Shown here: positions 51,785 through 62,009 of the stretch, piece after piece
Position numbering within the stretch: position 1 is the stretch's first letter
Layout of the letters: each line of letters opens with the position of its first letter
Translations under genes and position numbers: made by a program
Origin: Pseudomonas frederiksbergensis
GTDB lineage: Bacteria; Pseudomonadota; Gammaproteobacteria; Pseudomonadales; Pseudomonadaceae
NCBI RefSeq assembly: GCF_003732665.1
Contig: NZ_MOBP01000012.1
Span: 432,325-496,324 of the forward strand
DNA length: 64,000 nt
Direction: 5' to 3'
Notes under the pieces: generated by a model
What the model saw: only the letters and a program-made list of their open reading frames with translations
Database searches by the model: none
Told to the model about the DNA's origin: nothing

Positions 51785-52840
51785 CTACTTCGACGCCACC
51801 GGAGTGAAAGGTACAGGGCGCCTGCAGCCATCCTGGTGATCAATCATCCAGCCGGGATAGTAAGGAGGCAAAGCACTCACGGCCTCAAGCCGCGCGAGCT
51901 CCTCGTCGGTAAGAACGACACTGATCGCACCCAAGTTATCTTCGAGTTGGTCAATCCTTTTAGCGCCGATGATGACGCTTGTGACATGAGGTTTAGCGAG
52001 TAACCAAGCGAGTGCTACTCTTGCGACGGAGATACCGCGTGAATCGCCGATGGCGCGCATTTCTGCGACGCATGGCCAAGCCTGGTTCAGATCAACCGGT
52101 GGAAAGTCGAAATTACTGCGCCGCGAATCTTCCTCGGTTGACGCTCCTGGGCCGAACTTCCCCGAAAGCAATCCACCTGCGAGAGGCGACCAGACAAGTA
52201 ACCCCATCTCCTCTTCAATAACGAGCGGCACCAATTCGCGCTCCACGTCACGTCCGGCAATAGAGTAATAGGCCTGGAGCGTCTCAAAGCGTGTGGCATT
52301 AAGTGCTGCGCTCAGCCCTAGAGCTTTGCCGATCTTGCCTGCGTGCCAATTTGAAACGCCGACATAGCGGACTACACCTTGGCGCGTCAGATCATCCAGG
52401 GCCCGCAGCGTTTCTTCTATAGGGGTCACGGGATCGCTGGCGTGAATCTGGTAAAGGTCAATATGATCGACCTGAAGGCGCTCCAGGCTTCGCTGCACAG
52501 AATCCATGATATGACCGCGCGACGCCCCTTGATCGTTGGGTTTCGAGCCCATTACACCAGCTGTCTTGGTAGCCAGCACTACCTCGCTGCGTGGCACGCC
52601 GATGTCTCTCAATGCCTGGCCGAGGATGCGCTCAGATTGGCCGAAAGAATAAATGTCGGCGGTGTCGATGAAATTGATCCCTTGCGTCAGAGCGTGGGCG
52701 ATCAAACGGTTGGCGTCGCTCTGATCAACCGCGCCGATTGCAGCCCACATACCCGCGTCATCATTACCTCCCAGCGTCATCGTGCCGAGGCATAGTTCGG
52801 ATACATACAGGCCCGTACGGCCAAGTCGGTTGTATTTCAT
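51785..52840 (-). CDS. Aldo/keto reductase
   Basis: 351 residues with an AAGGAGC ribosome site. The catalytic tetrad is present: Asp and Tyr in FIDTADIYSFGQSE, Lys in VVLATKTAG and His in IDLYQIHASDP. The NADP-binding C-terminal part includes VIIGAKRIDQLEDNL. It reduces carbonyl compounds with NADPH. The neighbours (flavodoxin-like protein upstream, LysR across the divergent gap) suggest a small regulated unit for stress or aldehyde handling; the substrate is unknown. Confidence 0.9.
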   Translation of the reverse strand: MKYNRLGRTGLYVSELCLGTMTLGGNDDAGMWAAIGAVDQSDANRLIAHALTQGINFIDTADIYSFGQSERILGQALRDIGVPRSEVVLATKTAGVMGSKPNDQGASRGHIMDSVQRSLERLQVDHIDLYQIHASDPVTPIEETLRALDDLTRQGVVRYVGVSNWHAGKIGKALGLSAALNATRFETLQAYYSIAGRDVERELVPLVIEEEMGLLVWSPLAGGLLSGKFGPGASTEEDSRRSNFDFPPVDLNQAWPCVAEMRAIGDSRGISVARVALAWLLAKPHVTSVIIGAKRIDQLEDNLGAISVVLTDEELARLEAVSALPPYYPGWMIDHQDGCRRPVPFTPVASK

Positions 52841-52911
52841 GGCTGCTCCTTCGAGATTCGCTAGATGAAGTGCGGCGCCGCACCGCCCTACGTGGTTGGC
52901 ATGCGTGAATT

Positions 52912-53508
52912 TCAGGTGCGTTGAGATTTCCCAGATCGGAACTGTCCGGCAATAGCCGCGACGCGCGCACCATATAAACGTGCCGTATCCAAATCCCCTG
53001 GTGACATCTCTTCAGGAGAAGCATCGGCAGGCGTTTGCGCCATAGGCGCGATATAGGAGCCCATACGATTTAGGTCATCGCGTTTCGATGCCTTGACGTT
53101 GGCCGGTTTGATATCTAGGCCGACCCAAATCCCAGCGTGCTGCCCAGAAAGCAGGACGAAATACTCAAGTGTGTTGAGCTTGTCGCCGTTGATGCTTGAG
53201 CTGTTAGTGAAACCGCCAAAAATCTTGTTTTGCCATGTGCCTTCGAACCAAGGTTCCGAGGAGGCATCCGCGAATTTTTTAAACTGCCAGCTAGGACCTC
53301 CCATGTAGGTAGGCGAGCCAAAGACGATTGCATCTGCGCCAGCGAGGGTTTGCCAAGCTTCCTCGGAGATATTGCCCTCAGCGTCGATTGCAACTAATAC
53401 AGTACCGGTGCCTGCGCCTGCTGCGACTGCGTTCGCCATACGCGTGGTGTGTCCATATCCGGAGTGATAAACGATGACCGTTCGGATGGGCATGGAATGT
53501 GAGTTCAT
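52912..53508 (-). CDS. Flavodoxin-like NAD(P)H:quinone oxidoreductase (WrbA-like)
   Basis: 198 residues. FMN phosphate loop VIVYHSGYGHTTRMANAV at residue 10, then FGSPTYMGGPSWQFKKFA and FTNSSSINGDKLNTLEYF, as in WrbA-type flavodoxin-fold reductases. Such proteins carry out two-electron quinone reduction. It is divergent from the LysR gene at 53623 with a 114-base gap that must hold both promoters, and is followed on its own strand by the aldo/keto reductase after 71 bases. Confidence 0.88.
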   Translation of the reverse strand: MNSHSMPIRTVIVYHSGYGHTTRMANAVAAGAGTGTVLVAIDAEGNISEEAWQTLAGADAIVFGSPTYMGGPSWQFKKFADASSEPWFEGTWQNKIFGGFTNSSSINGDKLNTLEYFVLLSGQHAGIWVGLDIKPANVKASKRDDLNRMGSYIAPMAQTPADASPEEMSPGDLDTARLYGARVAAIAGQFRSGKSQRT

Positions 53509-53622
53509 GAGGGCTCTCTTGCATGTGGTGGAGTTATTGACTACGTGGGTGTTACTCTACAGTTTCAAAAATTCGCTATAAACTATGTAATTAGAAACAC
53601 TCTGTTATCTATATGGTGAACA

Positions 53623-54528
53623 ATGCCAAATCTCCAAGCACTTTTAATTTTTTCCCGCGTTGCGGAAATGATGAGTTTCACGCGTGCGGCTGAAAGCCTA
53701 GGGATCCAGAAGGGACGAGTGTCGACGGTGATTCGCGGGCTGGAGCGAGAGATGGGCGCCACCCTCCTGCACAGGACGACGCGCAGCGTGCAACTGACCG
53801 AGGACGGACGCGCTTTCTATTCGCGCGCACGTGACCTTTTGGCCGAAGCTCAGGACATGCAGTCAATGTTCGCGAACAACGGCACCCCCCTGACGGGAAG
53901 ATTGCGCGTAGATATGCCGACTGAGTTGGCGAAGACCGTCGTGATTCCCGCTCTGCCACAATTACTCAAGGAGAATCCTGAGTTGGAGTTGGAGCTGTCC
54001 AGCACAGATCGTCGGGTCGATCTCGTTCAGGAAGGGTTCGATTGCGTGATCCGTCTCGGGCCGATAATTGACGACACGCTGATTGCCCGCTCACTTGGCA
54101 GGTTGCGCATGATGAACGCAGCGAGCCCCAACTATCTGGGAAAGTACGGCATACCGCGCACACTCGACGATTTGCTCAGTCAGGGTCACCAGATGGTTCA
54201 CTACACGCCGACACTCGGTACCCGACTTGTTGGATGGGAATACCCGGAGGGTGATGGATATGCATCGCTTGTTTTGCCAGGCGCGATGCAGGTCAATAGC
54301 GTGCAGACCTACCATGCTGCGGGGCTGGCAGGTATTGGACTCATCCAGGCCGGGTATTCGGCCCTCGCGCACCACATTAAAAGTGGCGATCTGGTGGAAG
54401 TTCTGCCCGATCTACGACCCGAGCCGCTAGCTGCGTGGCTCGTAGTCGCGCATCGGCGTAACCTTTCCCAACGCGTCCGGGCGTTCATGACTTGGATTGA
54501 GACTGTATTGGCCCCCTATTTTGATTAG
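53623..54528 (+). CDS. LysR-family transcriptional regulator
   Basis: 301 residues. The N-terminal winged helix is standard (FSRVAEMMSFTRAAESLGIQ, then GRVSTVIRGLEREMGATLLH). The C-terminal effector domain has RLRVDMPTELAKTVVIPALP and later LVVAHRRNLSQRVRAFM. It faces the flavodoxin-aldo/keto reductase-DUF1330 genes and is the probable activator of that unit. The effector is unknown. Confidence 0.9.
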   Translation: MPNLQALLIFSRVAEMMSFTRAAESLGIQKGRVSTVIRGLEREMGATLLHRTTRSVQLTEDGRAFYSRARDLLAEAQDMQSMFANNGTPLTGRLRVDMPTELAKTVVIPALPQLLKENPELELELSSTDRRVDLVQEGFDCVIRLGPIIDDTLIARSLGRLRMMNAASPNYLGKYGIPRTLDDLLSQGHQMVHYTPTLGTRLVGWEYPEGDGYASLVLPGAMQVNSVQTYHAAGLAGIGLIQAGYSALAHHIKSGDLVEVLPDLRPEPLAAWLVVAHRRNLSQRVRAFMTWIETVLAPYFD

Positions 54529-54827
54529 CCGCTTGAGTGAGCACCATGCGATCTAGTCACTTGTCTCGTCGCGGCTGCTTCCAAGATGTGTTTGCCATAC
54601 GATTACACACAAGGCTGTAAGCAACGCCGATCACTACTAATAGGGCATTGGAATCTCTCCCGCCGTTTTTGAACGCAAATTTAGACTGACACCTAACATC
54701 TGGTGCCTCTCATTTTTGACAAAAATTCAGAGTTGTCCGACAGCCTCTGCAATGAGCTGAATTAAGGTGAGTAGTCATTATTTTTACCCAGATAACATTC
54801 GCTATTGGAATTTCACCGGCACTTTCC

Positions 54828-56120
54828 TCAAAAGCCTGTCGGCTGTGGCGATGTTTGCTTGCCTGCCATTGAGGGATGACTTCTGAACAAAAACAATGTT
54901 GCTGCCAAACCCAGCAACGCCGCCAATGTCAACCAAATACCTGGCGCCGCACTGTCGCCCAAGACATGAATCAGGTAAGTGCAAACAACAGGAGTGAATC
55001 CACCAAACGTTGCTGTAGCAAGACTATAGGCTAAGGAAAAGCCAGTTGTACGGACTTCGATCGGCATGATTTCAGTCAGTGCAACAACCATTGCTCCGTT
55101 GTAAGACCCATAAAGAAAGGAGAGCCACAACTCGACAATTAATAAATGACTGAAACTAGGATTTGACACCAGCCAGATTAATGCGGGATATGCAGTGAGC
55201 ACAGTTAACACTGTAGCTCCAACAAGCAGAGGCTTTCGACCAACACGATCTGATAATGCGCCCATTACAGGCAGCCAGAAAAAATTTGAAAGCCCGACCA
55301 GCATTGCGATCAAAAAACTGTCGAGTTCCGACATCTTTAACTCGTTTTTCGCGAACGTAGGTGCATAGGCGGTAATCATATAGAACGACACAGTGGTCAT
55401 TACGACCATTGCCGCACCAGCAAGTATCAGGCGCCAGTTATGAAATATGGACTGCCATATTTCCGAGAGTGTCGGGTGTTTTTTTCGGGAAGCAAACTCA
55501 GGGGTTTCCTGAAGCGTACTTCGAATGATGAAAATTGCCGGGACAATCAAGCAGCCAAACAGAAACGGAACACGCCACCCCCAACTGGTCATCTGCTCGG
55601 CACTTAAATGTGTGGTCAGAGTGACACCCAATAGCGCTGCGACAACGACTGCGATTTGCTGGCTCGCTGACTGCCAACTTACAAATAAACCTTTTTTACC
55701 TGGCGTGGCGATTTCGGAGAGATAAACCGATACGCCACCCAGCTCCACACCCGCAGAGAAGCCCTGCAACAATCGACCCGCAAGTACAAGCAATGGAGCG
55801 ACTATACCGATCTCCTCGTAGCCAGGCATAAAAGCAATCATCGTAGTACCAGCGGCCATTAACCCCAATGTAATGACAAGACCCTTTTTTCGACCATGAC
55901 GGTCGATGTACGCGCCGAGTATGATCGCGCCCAGCGGTCTCATAAGGAATCCGGCACCAAAAGTCGCAAAGGAAAGCATCAGCGATGCGAAGGCGCTATC
56001 CGATGGGAAGAAAGTCCTGGCGATCGCTGAAGCGTAAAACCCATACACCATAAAGTCGAACATTTCCAGGAAGTTACCACTGACAACTTTGACGACAGCT
56101 TTGCCTTTTGAGCTATACAT
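54828..56120 (-). CDS. MHS-family MFS transporter (citrate/tricarballylate symporter-like)
   Basis: 430 residues, 12 membrane helices. The N-terminal motif SGNFLEMFDFMVYGFYASAI is typical of metabolite:H+ symporters of the CitA/TcuC group, and the helix 2-3 loop reads GAYIDRHGRKKGLV. Together with the aconitase-type gene on the same strand further upstream, uptake of a tricarboxylate such as citrate, aconitate or tricarballylate is plausible, but this is inference from context. About 300 bases downstream of it are gene-free. Confidence 0.87.
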   Translation of the reverse strand: MYSSKGKAVVKVVSGNFLEMFDFMVYGFYASAIARTFFPSDSAFASLMLSFATFGAGFLMRPLGAIILGAYIDRHGRKKGLVITLGLMAAGTTMIAFMPGYEEIGIVAPLLVLAGRLLQGFSAGVELGGVSVYLSEIATPGKKGLFVSWQSASQQIAVVVAALLGVTLTTHLSAEQMTSWGWRVPFLFGCLIVPAIFIIRSTLQETPEFASRKKHPTLSEIWQSIFHNWRLILAGAAMVVMTTVSFYMITAYAPTFAKNELKMSELDSFLIAMLVGLSNFFWLPVMGALSDRVGRKPLLVGATVLTVLTAYPALIWLVSNPSFSHLLIVELWLSFLYGSYNGAMVVALTEIMPIEVRTTGFSLAYSLATATFGGFTPVVCTYLIHVLGDSAAPGIWLTLAALLGLAATLFLFRSHPSMAGKQTSPQPTGF

Positions 56121-56224
56121 AGAAGTCTCGCTTCGGTTGTTTTTATTTTCAAAGATGGACTGCGTACGTCGCCCATAGACCAGCGTCTCGCTCGATAGAG
56201 TCTATGGACGCTGGTGTTCGAAGT

Positions 56225-57226
56225 TCAGTTGAAACTGTCTATGCGCATCACGGACTTACCAATTTGCTCACGTGCCTCAATGCGGGCATGCACTTTTTTC
56301 ACGTCGTCCATTGAATAACGCCCCTCAATATCGATATTTAAAGAACCTTCAATAATTGCTGCGAAAACAGCATCGGCGCGGCGCTGAACAGTTGGACCAT
56401 CGCTCATGTGATCGGCCAGCCGAGGTCGAGTCAAAAATAGTGACCCCGCCTCTCCTAGTTCGATAGGGTCGAGGTCTGTGATCGAACCGGATACGTTGCC
56501 GTAATTGACGATCAAACCCCGCGCCCGGCAGGCCCTGAAGCTGTCACGCAAAGTGCTTTTCCCGACTGAATCAAAAACCACATCAACCCCCCTACCGTTA
56601 GTCGCCTCGCGGATGCGGTCAGCAAAGCGACCGTTGTCATACAGCATGGCTTCAGACGCACCCCGCTCGATGCCGATAGCACACTTCTCCTCGGTGCTCC
56701 CGGTGGCGAAGACTGTTGCACCTCGCCGCTTGGCCATTTGAACCAGAAGTTGACCAATGCTGCCGGAGGCTGCGTGGATGAGGCAGGTAGTACCGGGCTG
56801 CAGCTTGGCAATGTCTTCGACAAGATAGTGAGCCGTCGCACCTTGAAAAATCGCCGCAGCAGCCATGTCGAAAGGAATTGCATCCGGAATTTTCGCAACC
56901 AGTGAGGCTGGCACGCTGGCGTATTCGGCATAACTGCCCCAAGAGATACACCATGCGACTCGATCACCTGGTACGAGGTGATAAACGCCCTCCCCAACGG
57001 CAACAACTTCACCCGCACCCTCCATGCCTAGCGTGCATGGCGCTCGCACAGGATAAGTGACTGATGACGCATACTTGCCTTGGCGCGTATGCACATCCAT
57101 GAAGTTAATCCCCGCATATGCAACCTTCACCACGATGTGCTTGGGGCTCGGCTGGGGCATGGGTACGTCAGTACGAATTTGTACGACTTCAGGGCCGCCG
57201 TAGCACTCAATCGTAATCGCTTTCAT
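56225..57226 (-). CDS. Zinc-type quinone oxidoreductase (MDR superfamily)
   Basis: 333 residues. MDR pattern: VAYAGINFMDVHTRQGKY, GMEGAGEVVAVGEGV, and the nucleotide-binding LIHAASGSIGQLLVQMAKRR. It lacks the catalytic zinc cysteines of alcohol dehydrogenases and resembles QOR (NADPH:quinone reductase). The start overlaps the aconitase stop by four bases, so the two are translationally coupled, an unusual pairing. Its substrate may be an alpha,beta-unsaturated compound from the same pathway. Confidence 0.88.
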   Translation of the reverse strand: MKAITIECYGGPEVVQIRTDVPMPQPSPKHIVVKVAYAGINFMDVHTRQGKYASSVTYPVRAPCTLGMEGAGEVVAVGEGVYHLVPGDRVAWCISWGSYAEYASVPASLVAKIPDAIPFDMAAAAIFQGATAHYLVEDIAKLQPGTTCLIHAASGSIGQLLVQMAKRRGATVFATGSTEEKCAIGIERGASEAMLYDNGRFADRIREATNGRGVDVVFDSVGKSTLRDSFRACRARGLIVNYGNVSGSITDLDPIELGEAGSLFLTRPRLADHMSDGPTVQRRADAVFAAIIEGSLNIDIEGRYSMDDVKKVHARIEAREQIGKSVMRIDSFN

Positions 57227-59970
57227 TGCTGGATGACCTCATTTTCAGGTGCGTCTATAAGTTGATCAAGAACAAAGGGCAGGATGCCCCCTGCTCGAAA
57301 ATATGCCGCCTCCACCGCATTATCGATGCGGGCAAGTAAAGATATCTCGATGCAAATAACGCCGGAGCGTCTAATGATCAATTTAAGCCGTTGACCAGGC
57401 TTAATAACGTTTTCCGTTGGCGAAATGTCAAAGCTTTCGCTTCCGTCCAGACGCAAATTCTGCACGCTGTCGTCAGCTTCAAACTGCAAGGGCAAAATGC
57501 CCATGCCTATAAGGTTGCTGCGGTGGATGCGTTCGAAGCTCCGGGCAACGACCGCACGTACGCCTAATAGTCGCGTACCCTTGGCTGCCCAATCTCGGCT
57601 AGATCCAGTGCCATATTCTTCACCCGCAAATATGAGCAGTGGTACTCCTTCAGCGAGATAGCTGAGCGACGCTTTGAAGATGCTCATGCGTTGCGCAGAG
57701 GGTCGGTGAAGCGTAAACGGACCTTCATCAACTGCGCCTTCAGGCAACAGCGGCAGCATTAGGTTTTTTAGGCGCACGCTTGCGAAAGTGCCCCGCACCA
57801 TGACCTCAGAGTGACCACGGCGCGATCCGTAAGTATTGAATTCGTTAGGAGCTACTCCCTGGGCGGCGAGCCAATGGCCAGCCGGCGATTCCAAGCGAAT
57901 CGCTCCAGCGGGACTGATGTGGTCGGTGGTTACGGAATCGCCAAATATTGCCAAAGCCCGTGCGCCGCGGATGGGTTGGAAAGCCGCCGCAGGTTCATCG
58001 AAGAACCGAGGTTGTGTGATGTAAGTAGACGCAGGCCAATCGTAAACGGGGCCTATAGTCGAATTGATACTGTTCCAGTCTGAGCTCCCCTCGAATATGT
58101 TTTCGTATAGCCGACTGTAAATAGCTGGATCGATTGACTGAGTCGCCAATGCCTCTATTTCATCACCAGAGGGCCAGAGGTCGGCGAGGAATACGGGTGT
58201 CCCGCTGTTGTCATATCCCAAGGGTTGAGTTGTCAGATCGATGAGCATTGTCCCGCAGAGTGCATAAGCCACCACCAATGGCGGGCTGGCTAAGAAGTTG
58301 GCGCGCAAGGCCGGGTGAATACGAGCATCGAAGTTGCGGTTGCCTGAAAGCACAGAACAGCAGATAAGGTCCTGCTCCGTTATCAGGTCTTCGATTGCAG
58401 GCTCTAGCCCGCCAATATTGCCTACGCAGGCCCCACAACCATAGGCTGTGATATCGAAGCCCAATTCAGCCAATGGCTGTTCAAGACCCGCCTGGGCTAA
58501 GTACTCGGCCACCACTCGCGACCCTGGAGTAAACAGCGTCTTTACCCAAGGCTTGACCTTGAGCCCTTTGGCCAGCGCATTACGGGCCAGCAACCCTGCG
58601 GCAATCAAAAGCTGTGGGTTGGATGTATTGGTGCAAGAGGTAATGGCGGCAACCATTAAATCGGCGTGTCCTATTAAAACAGCCTCAAGGTGCACTGGAA
58701 CCATTGGCGTACGAGCCGATAGCGAACATCGCGCAGAGAGTTGCTCAAGGATTTTTCCGTATCCGCCCTCAGCGGGATCCTTCAGAAGAAGCGACTTGAA
58801 ACTTTTTGAAACCATGTCGAGCGGTAGATAGTCTTGCGGTCGCCTTGGGCCGCTGACACCCGGTTGTATCGCACTGAGATCAATTGAGACCACCTTCGAA
58901 TAATCGATTGATCCAGGTTGAGGAGATCCGAACAGCCCCTGTTCACGATAATATTGGCCTATCAATGCAACTTGCCGTTCTGTTCGGCCTGTTTGCTGAT
59001 AGTACTTCAGGGTATTGTTATCAACAGGAAAGTAAGCGCAGGTTGCACCGTATTCCGGTGCCATGCTGGAGATAGTCGCGCGGTCAGTCGCACTCAGTAA
59101 CGCAGCCCCCTCACCCAAAAACTCAACCAGCTTACCGACAACTCCAGTCGCACGTAAAAGCTGAGTGATATGCAACACTACGTCGGTCGCAGTGATGCCC
59201 GGGCACAACGAACCCGTTAGACACACACCCACCACATCCGGCATCAGCAGATAAAGCGGCTGACCAAGCATGGATGCTTCTGCTTCGATGCCACCCACTC
59301 CCCAGCCGAGAACGCCAATACCATTGATCATCGTGGTGTGAGAGTCGGTGCCCACCAGAGTTTCAGGGAAGATAACCCCATCTTTTTCCACAACGCCTTG
59401 GGCCAAGTGCTCAAGATTGATCTGATGGCAAATACCCTTACCAGGCGGGACGACCTTGAAGGTTTCGAACGCTTGGGTACCCCATTTCAAAAACGCATAG
59501 CGCTCTTGATTCTGAAATACCTCGAGCTGCTGATTTTTTTCGACAGCGTTCTTACTATCCGAAAATACTGTCTGCACCGAGTGATCAATGACCAAGTGAA
59601 CGGGGATCATTGGCTCAATTGCTCTAGGATCTGCGCCTCTGCGTACTGCTTCGCTTCGCATCGCAGCCAAGTCGGTCAGCAAAGGAACACCGGTAAAATC
59701 CTGAAGTAGTACGCGACTGACCACAAACGGAATTTCGCCCTCTCGAACAGATTGCGGTTGCCATCTCGCCAACGCCTCGATATGAGACGTCAGTACTTGA
59801 ATACCGTTGCAATTTCTCAGCGCCGACTCCAGAAGAAGGCGAATGACCACGGGCAATCGATCCACAGACGGCAAACCTTGAGAAGGCAGTGCAGCTAGTG
59901 AAAAGTATTGATGCAATGTGCCATTGGCTTCGGCAAAAGATCGGAGATAAGGGCTGGCGCAGCTAACCAT
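57223..59970 (-). CDS. acnA: AcnA-type aconitate hydratase, accessory paralogue
   Basis: 915 residues, full AcnA length. Conserved blocks: GVPLLTDLAAMRSEA, IPVHLVIDHSVQT, GTDSHTTMINGIGVLGWGVG, and a C-terminal swivel domain with GEEYGTGSSRDWAAKGT. The iron-sulfur cysteines are present in AITSCTNTSNP and in AYGCGACVGNIGGL; housekeeping AcnA has GCTTCIGNSGPL at the latter site, so the cluster loop is divergent. It is coupled to a quinone oxidoreductase and lies near a tricarboxylate-type symporter and a LysR gene, which suggests a dedicated hydratase of the aconitase family rather than the main TCA enzyme. Confidence 0.88.
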   Translation of the reverse strand: MVSCASPYLRSFAEANGTLHQYFSLAALPSQGLPSVDRLPVVIRLLLESALRNCNGIQVLTSHIEALARWQPQSVREGEIPFVVSRVLLQDFTGVPLLTDLAAMRSEAVRRGADPRAIEPMIPVHLVIDHSVQTVFSDSKNAVEKNQQLEVFQNQERYAFLKWGTQAFETFKVVPPGKGICHQINLEHLAQGVVEKDGVIFPETLVGTDSHTTMINGIGVLGWGVGGIEAEASMLGQPLYLLMPDVVGVCLTGSLCPGITATDVVLHITQLLRATGVVGKLVEFLGEGAALLSATDRATISSMAPEYGATCAYFPVDNNTLKYYQQTGRTERQVALIGQYYREQGLFGSPQPGSIDYSKVVSIDLSAIQPGVSGPRRPQDYLPLDMVSKSFKSLLLKDPAEGGYGKILEQLSARCSLSARTPMVPVHLEAVLIGHADLMVAAITSCTNTSNPQLLIAAGLLARNALAKGLKVKPWVKTLFTPGSRVVAEYLAQAGLEQPLAELGFDITAYGCGACVGNIGGLEPAIEDLITEQDLICCSVLSGNRNFDARIHPALRANFLASPPLVVAYALCGTMLIDLTTQPLGYDNSGTPVFLADLWPSGDEIEALATQSIDPAIYSRLYENIFEGSSDWNSINSTIGPVYDWPASTYITQPRFFDEPAAAFQPIRGARALAIFGDSVTTDHISPAGAIRLESPAGHWLAAQGVAPNEFNTYGSRRGHSEVMVRGTFASVRLKNLMLPLLPEGAVDEGPFTLHRPSAQRMSIFKASLSYLAEGVPLLIFAGEEYGTGSSRDWAAKGTRLLGVRAVVARSFERIHRSNLIGMGILPLQFEADDSVQNLRLDGSESFDISPTENVIKPGQRLKLIIRRSGVICIEISLLARIDNAVEAAYFRAGGILPFVLDQLIDAPENEVIQQ

Positions 59971-60094
59971 GGAATTTCTCTTTTTCTCAGGAACTTGGCG
60001 CTGTGCCGTCCCGTCTGGTGGAATCCATGGTAAAACTCTATAGGCGGTACGAGAACTCCCAAATAATTCCCTGGCTCCGTTAGGAAATAACCCG

Positions 60095-60961
60095 ATGTTC
60101 GACTGGCAAGATCTTTACTTCTTTACTATTTTAGCTCGCACAGAATCACTCTCAGCTGCTGCCCGTGAGCTTCAGGTCGAACATGCCACTGTCGGACGGC
60201 GTATTGAAGCTCTTGAGAAATCACTTGGTCTGCGCCTTGTTGATCGGCTGCCAAGAAGCCGACCATTGACCGAGGATGGACGAGCGCTTGCACGTTTAAC
60301 CAGCTCCATGGTGAATATCGCCACCGAGGTAAAACAATTGTCTCGTGTCGCCGCGATAGAGGTCGCAGGGACGGTCAAGGTCAGCGCACCTCCATCTATT
60401 GCGATCTATTGCATCGCACCTTGTATTGCCGCACTTCGTGAGGAGCATCCGAAATTATCTGTTGTTCTGTTGCCGTCGCTCTCGATGGCGGCGCTGGACA
60501 AAGGCGAGGCTGACATAGCTTTGCGCACGGTACGTCCGGACGAGGGGGCTCTGGTGCGCAGAAAGATAGGTGTGGTGCGATTCGCTTTGTATGCAAATGT
60601 TCAGTTCGCCGAGCGCCCCACAGAGCAATGGAGTTTCATAGCGTATGATGAAACCCAAGATCATTTGCCACAGCAAAATTGGCTTCACCAGATCCGCAGG
60701 CACCGCCCCGTCGTATTTTCAGCCAGCGATCTAGCCTCTCAGCAAATGGCCGCCAGGTTTGGTGTTGGTGCTGTCGTACTACCAACTACCGTTGGAGACA
60801 ACGACTCCTCTCTCCAGCGCTTGTTAGTGGAGAGCGAACCACCTGTTCGAGATATCTGGCTGACGGTGTATCCGGATCTGCGCCGCTCTCAATCAGTGAA
60901 AGTTGTGATGGATTTTTTAGTAAATTGCATTCAGCAAGAGCCTCGCCTGCGCAGTTTGTGA
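60095..60961 (+). CDS. LysR-family transcriptional regulator
   Basis: 288 residues. Winged helix at the N-terminus (FFTILARTESLSAAARELQV, then HATVGRRIEALEKSLGLRLV). The effector domain is shorter than average (MAALDKGEADIALRTVRPDE; ASDLASQQMAARFGVGAVVL). It is divergent from the aconitase gene with a 124-base gap and is the likely regulator of the aconitase-oxidoreductase-symporter genes. The effector is unknown; an intermediate such as aconitate would fit. Confidence 0.9.
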   Translation: MFDWQDLYFFTILARTESLSAAARELQVEHATVGRRIEALEKSLGLRLVDRLPRSRPLTEDGRALARLTSSMVNIATEVKQLSRVAAIEVAGTVKVSAPPSIAIYCIAPCIAALREEHPKLSVVLLPSLSMAALDKGEADIALRTVRPDEGALVRRKIGVVRFALYANVQFAERPTEQWSFIAYDETQDHLPQQNWLHQIRRHRPVVFSASDLASQQMAARFGVGAVVLPTTVGDNDSSLQRLLVESEPPVRDIWLTVYPDLRRSQSVKVVMDFLVNCIQQEPRLRSL

Positions 60962-61164
60962 AACGTATTGAAAACTGCCTCACCACTGGCTTTTCTTCCG
61001 CAAGCCTGAAGCACTGCTAGCAAGGCGTATTCGTCAAACTGGGAAAGCAGATCTTTGATCTAAATGCTTAGTTGAAAATTGTTATCACGCGCCTATCGGC
61101 ACAGCGTACGGCTAATATATCCAAGTTGCTGATGTGTAGGTGGCTTTCATAATCATTAACAGAC

Positions 61165-61924
61165 GCTATCACACGGGTAATCCACTGACCCATCGCGCCC
61201 AGTTGGCATGAGCAAAGCTTGCAGTTGCGTCGTTGTCGAGGCCGCACTCTCCAAAACGCTTCGCGCATCGCCGCCCGTCTGTACTGAAAAGTACAGTCAG
61301 TGGAGAAAAGCAGGCGACTAGTGCCGACAGTAATGTCCGCACGTTTCACGTAGTGGGGAATGAAGATACCACTCGCTGTGACGTAGAGGTTCTGACGCAA
61401 GTAAGTAGCAATAGGCAGCGCCTAGACTGATGATTCGATCCATCGAGGCGAAGCGCTCTGTATAGAGTAAAACCAGATCCCCAGGGTCCCTGGATCACGT
61501 GAAGGATTGGCAGGCGATCAAATGTTCCGGTCAAGACCAGACGAAGAAACGGTATGCCCGCGTCATAATGTCAACATCGGTCATGCTCTTGGGCTGCTTA
61601 ATCAGGCATCGCGACCGGTAATGTTGCTAGCCGCTGAAAGCGGTCTGGATGTCTGGCAACTGCACCGGCCACGGTGTCATTGATTCTGCTTTTAATATCT
61701 TCACTTTCCGGTCCTAGTTCATAAAGGACTCGCGTGATTAGTAATCAATACCTCAAAGTCCACCCCGTCTCTTCCATTAGCGAGAGGCGCATTTCTGAAA
61801 AGTTTATAAGGTGCTTTTCAATAGTGTCAGAATGGCAGTGGACGCTAGGATCTTTCAGCTCTATGCCTAATGTATTCCATGCATCAGGCACATAAACTTC
61901 CGCGGAAGTCACCTTGCGTGACAT
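61165..61924 (-). pseudogene. Wrecked tandem copy of the amidohydrolase/decarboxylase
   Basis: Pieces line up in order with the intact gene at 62255-63247: EVYVPDAWNTLGIELKDPSV against VEIRDAWHSLQLEALDPSV; AVARHPDRFQRLATLPVAMP against AVARNPTRFQALATLPVAMP; HYDAGIPFLRLVLTGTFDRL against HYDAGIQFIRLVLSGLFDRL; LYVTASGIFIPHYV against LYLTASGMFLPHYL; and LLFSTDCTFQYR. Frameshifts follow ETG and FQYR, stops interrupt after VAMPD and before HYDAG, and about 75 codons between the HDRC and HYDAG points are deleted. It is a dead duplicate. Confidence 0.88.
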
Positions 61925-62009
61925 ACGCGGAAATCTAACGATTCAGCAGCACTTGATTTATCTCACCAACACGCTACGTCGGCACCTTCCGCGCTAGACG
62001 TTCGATTTC

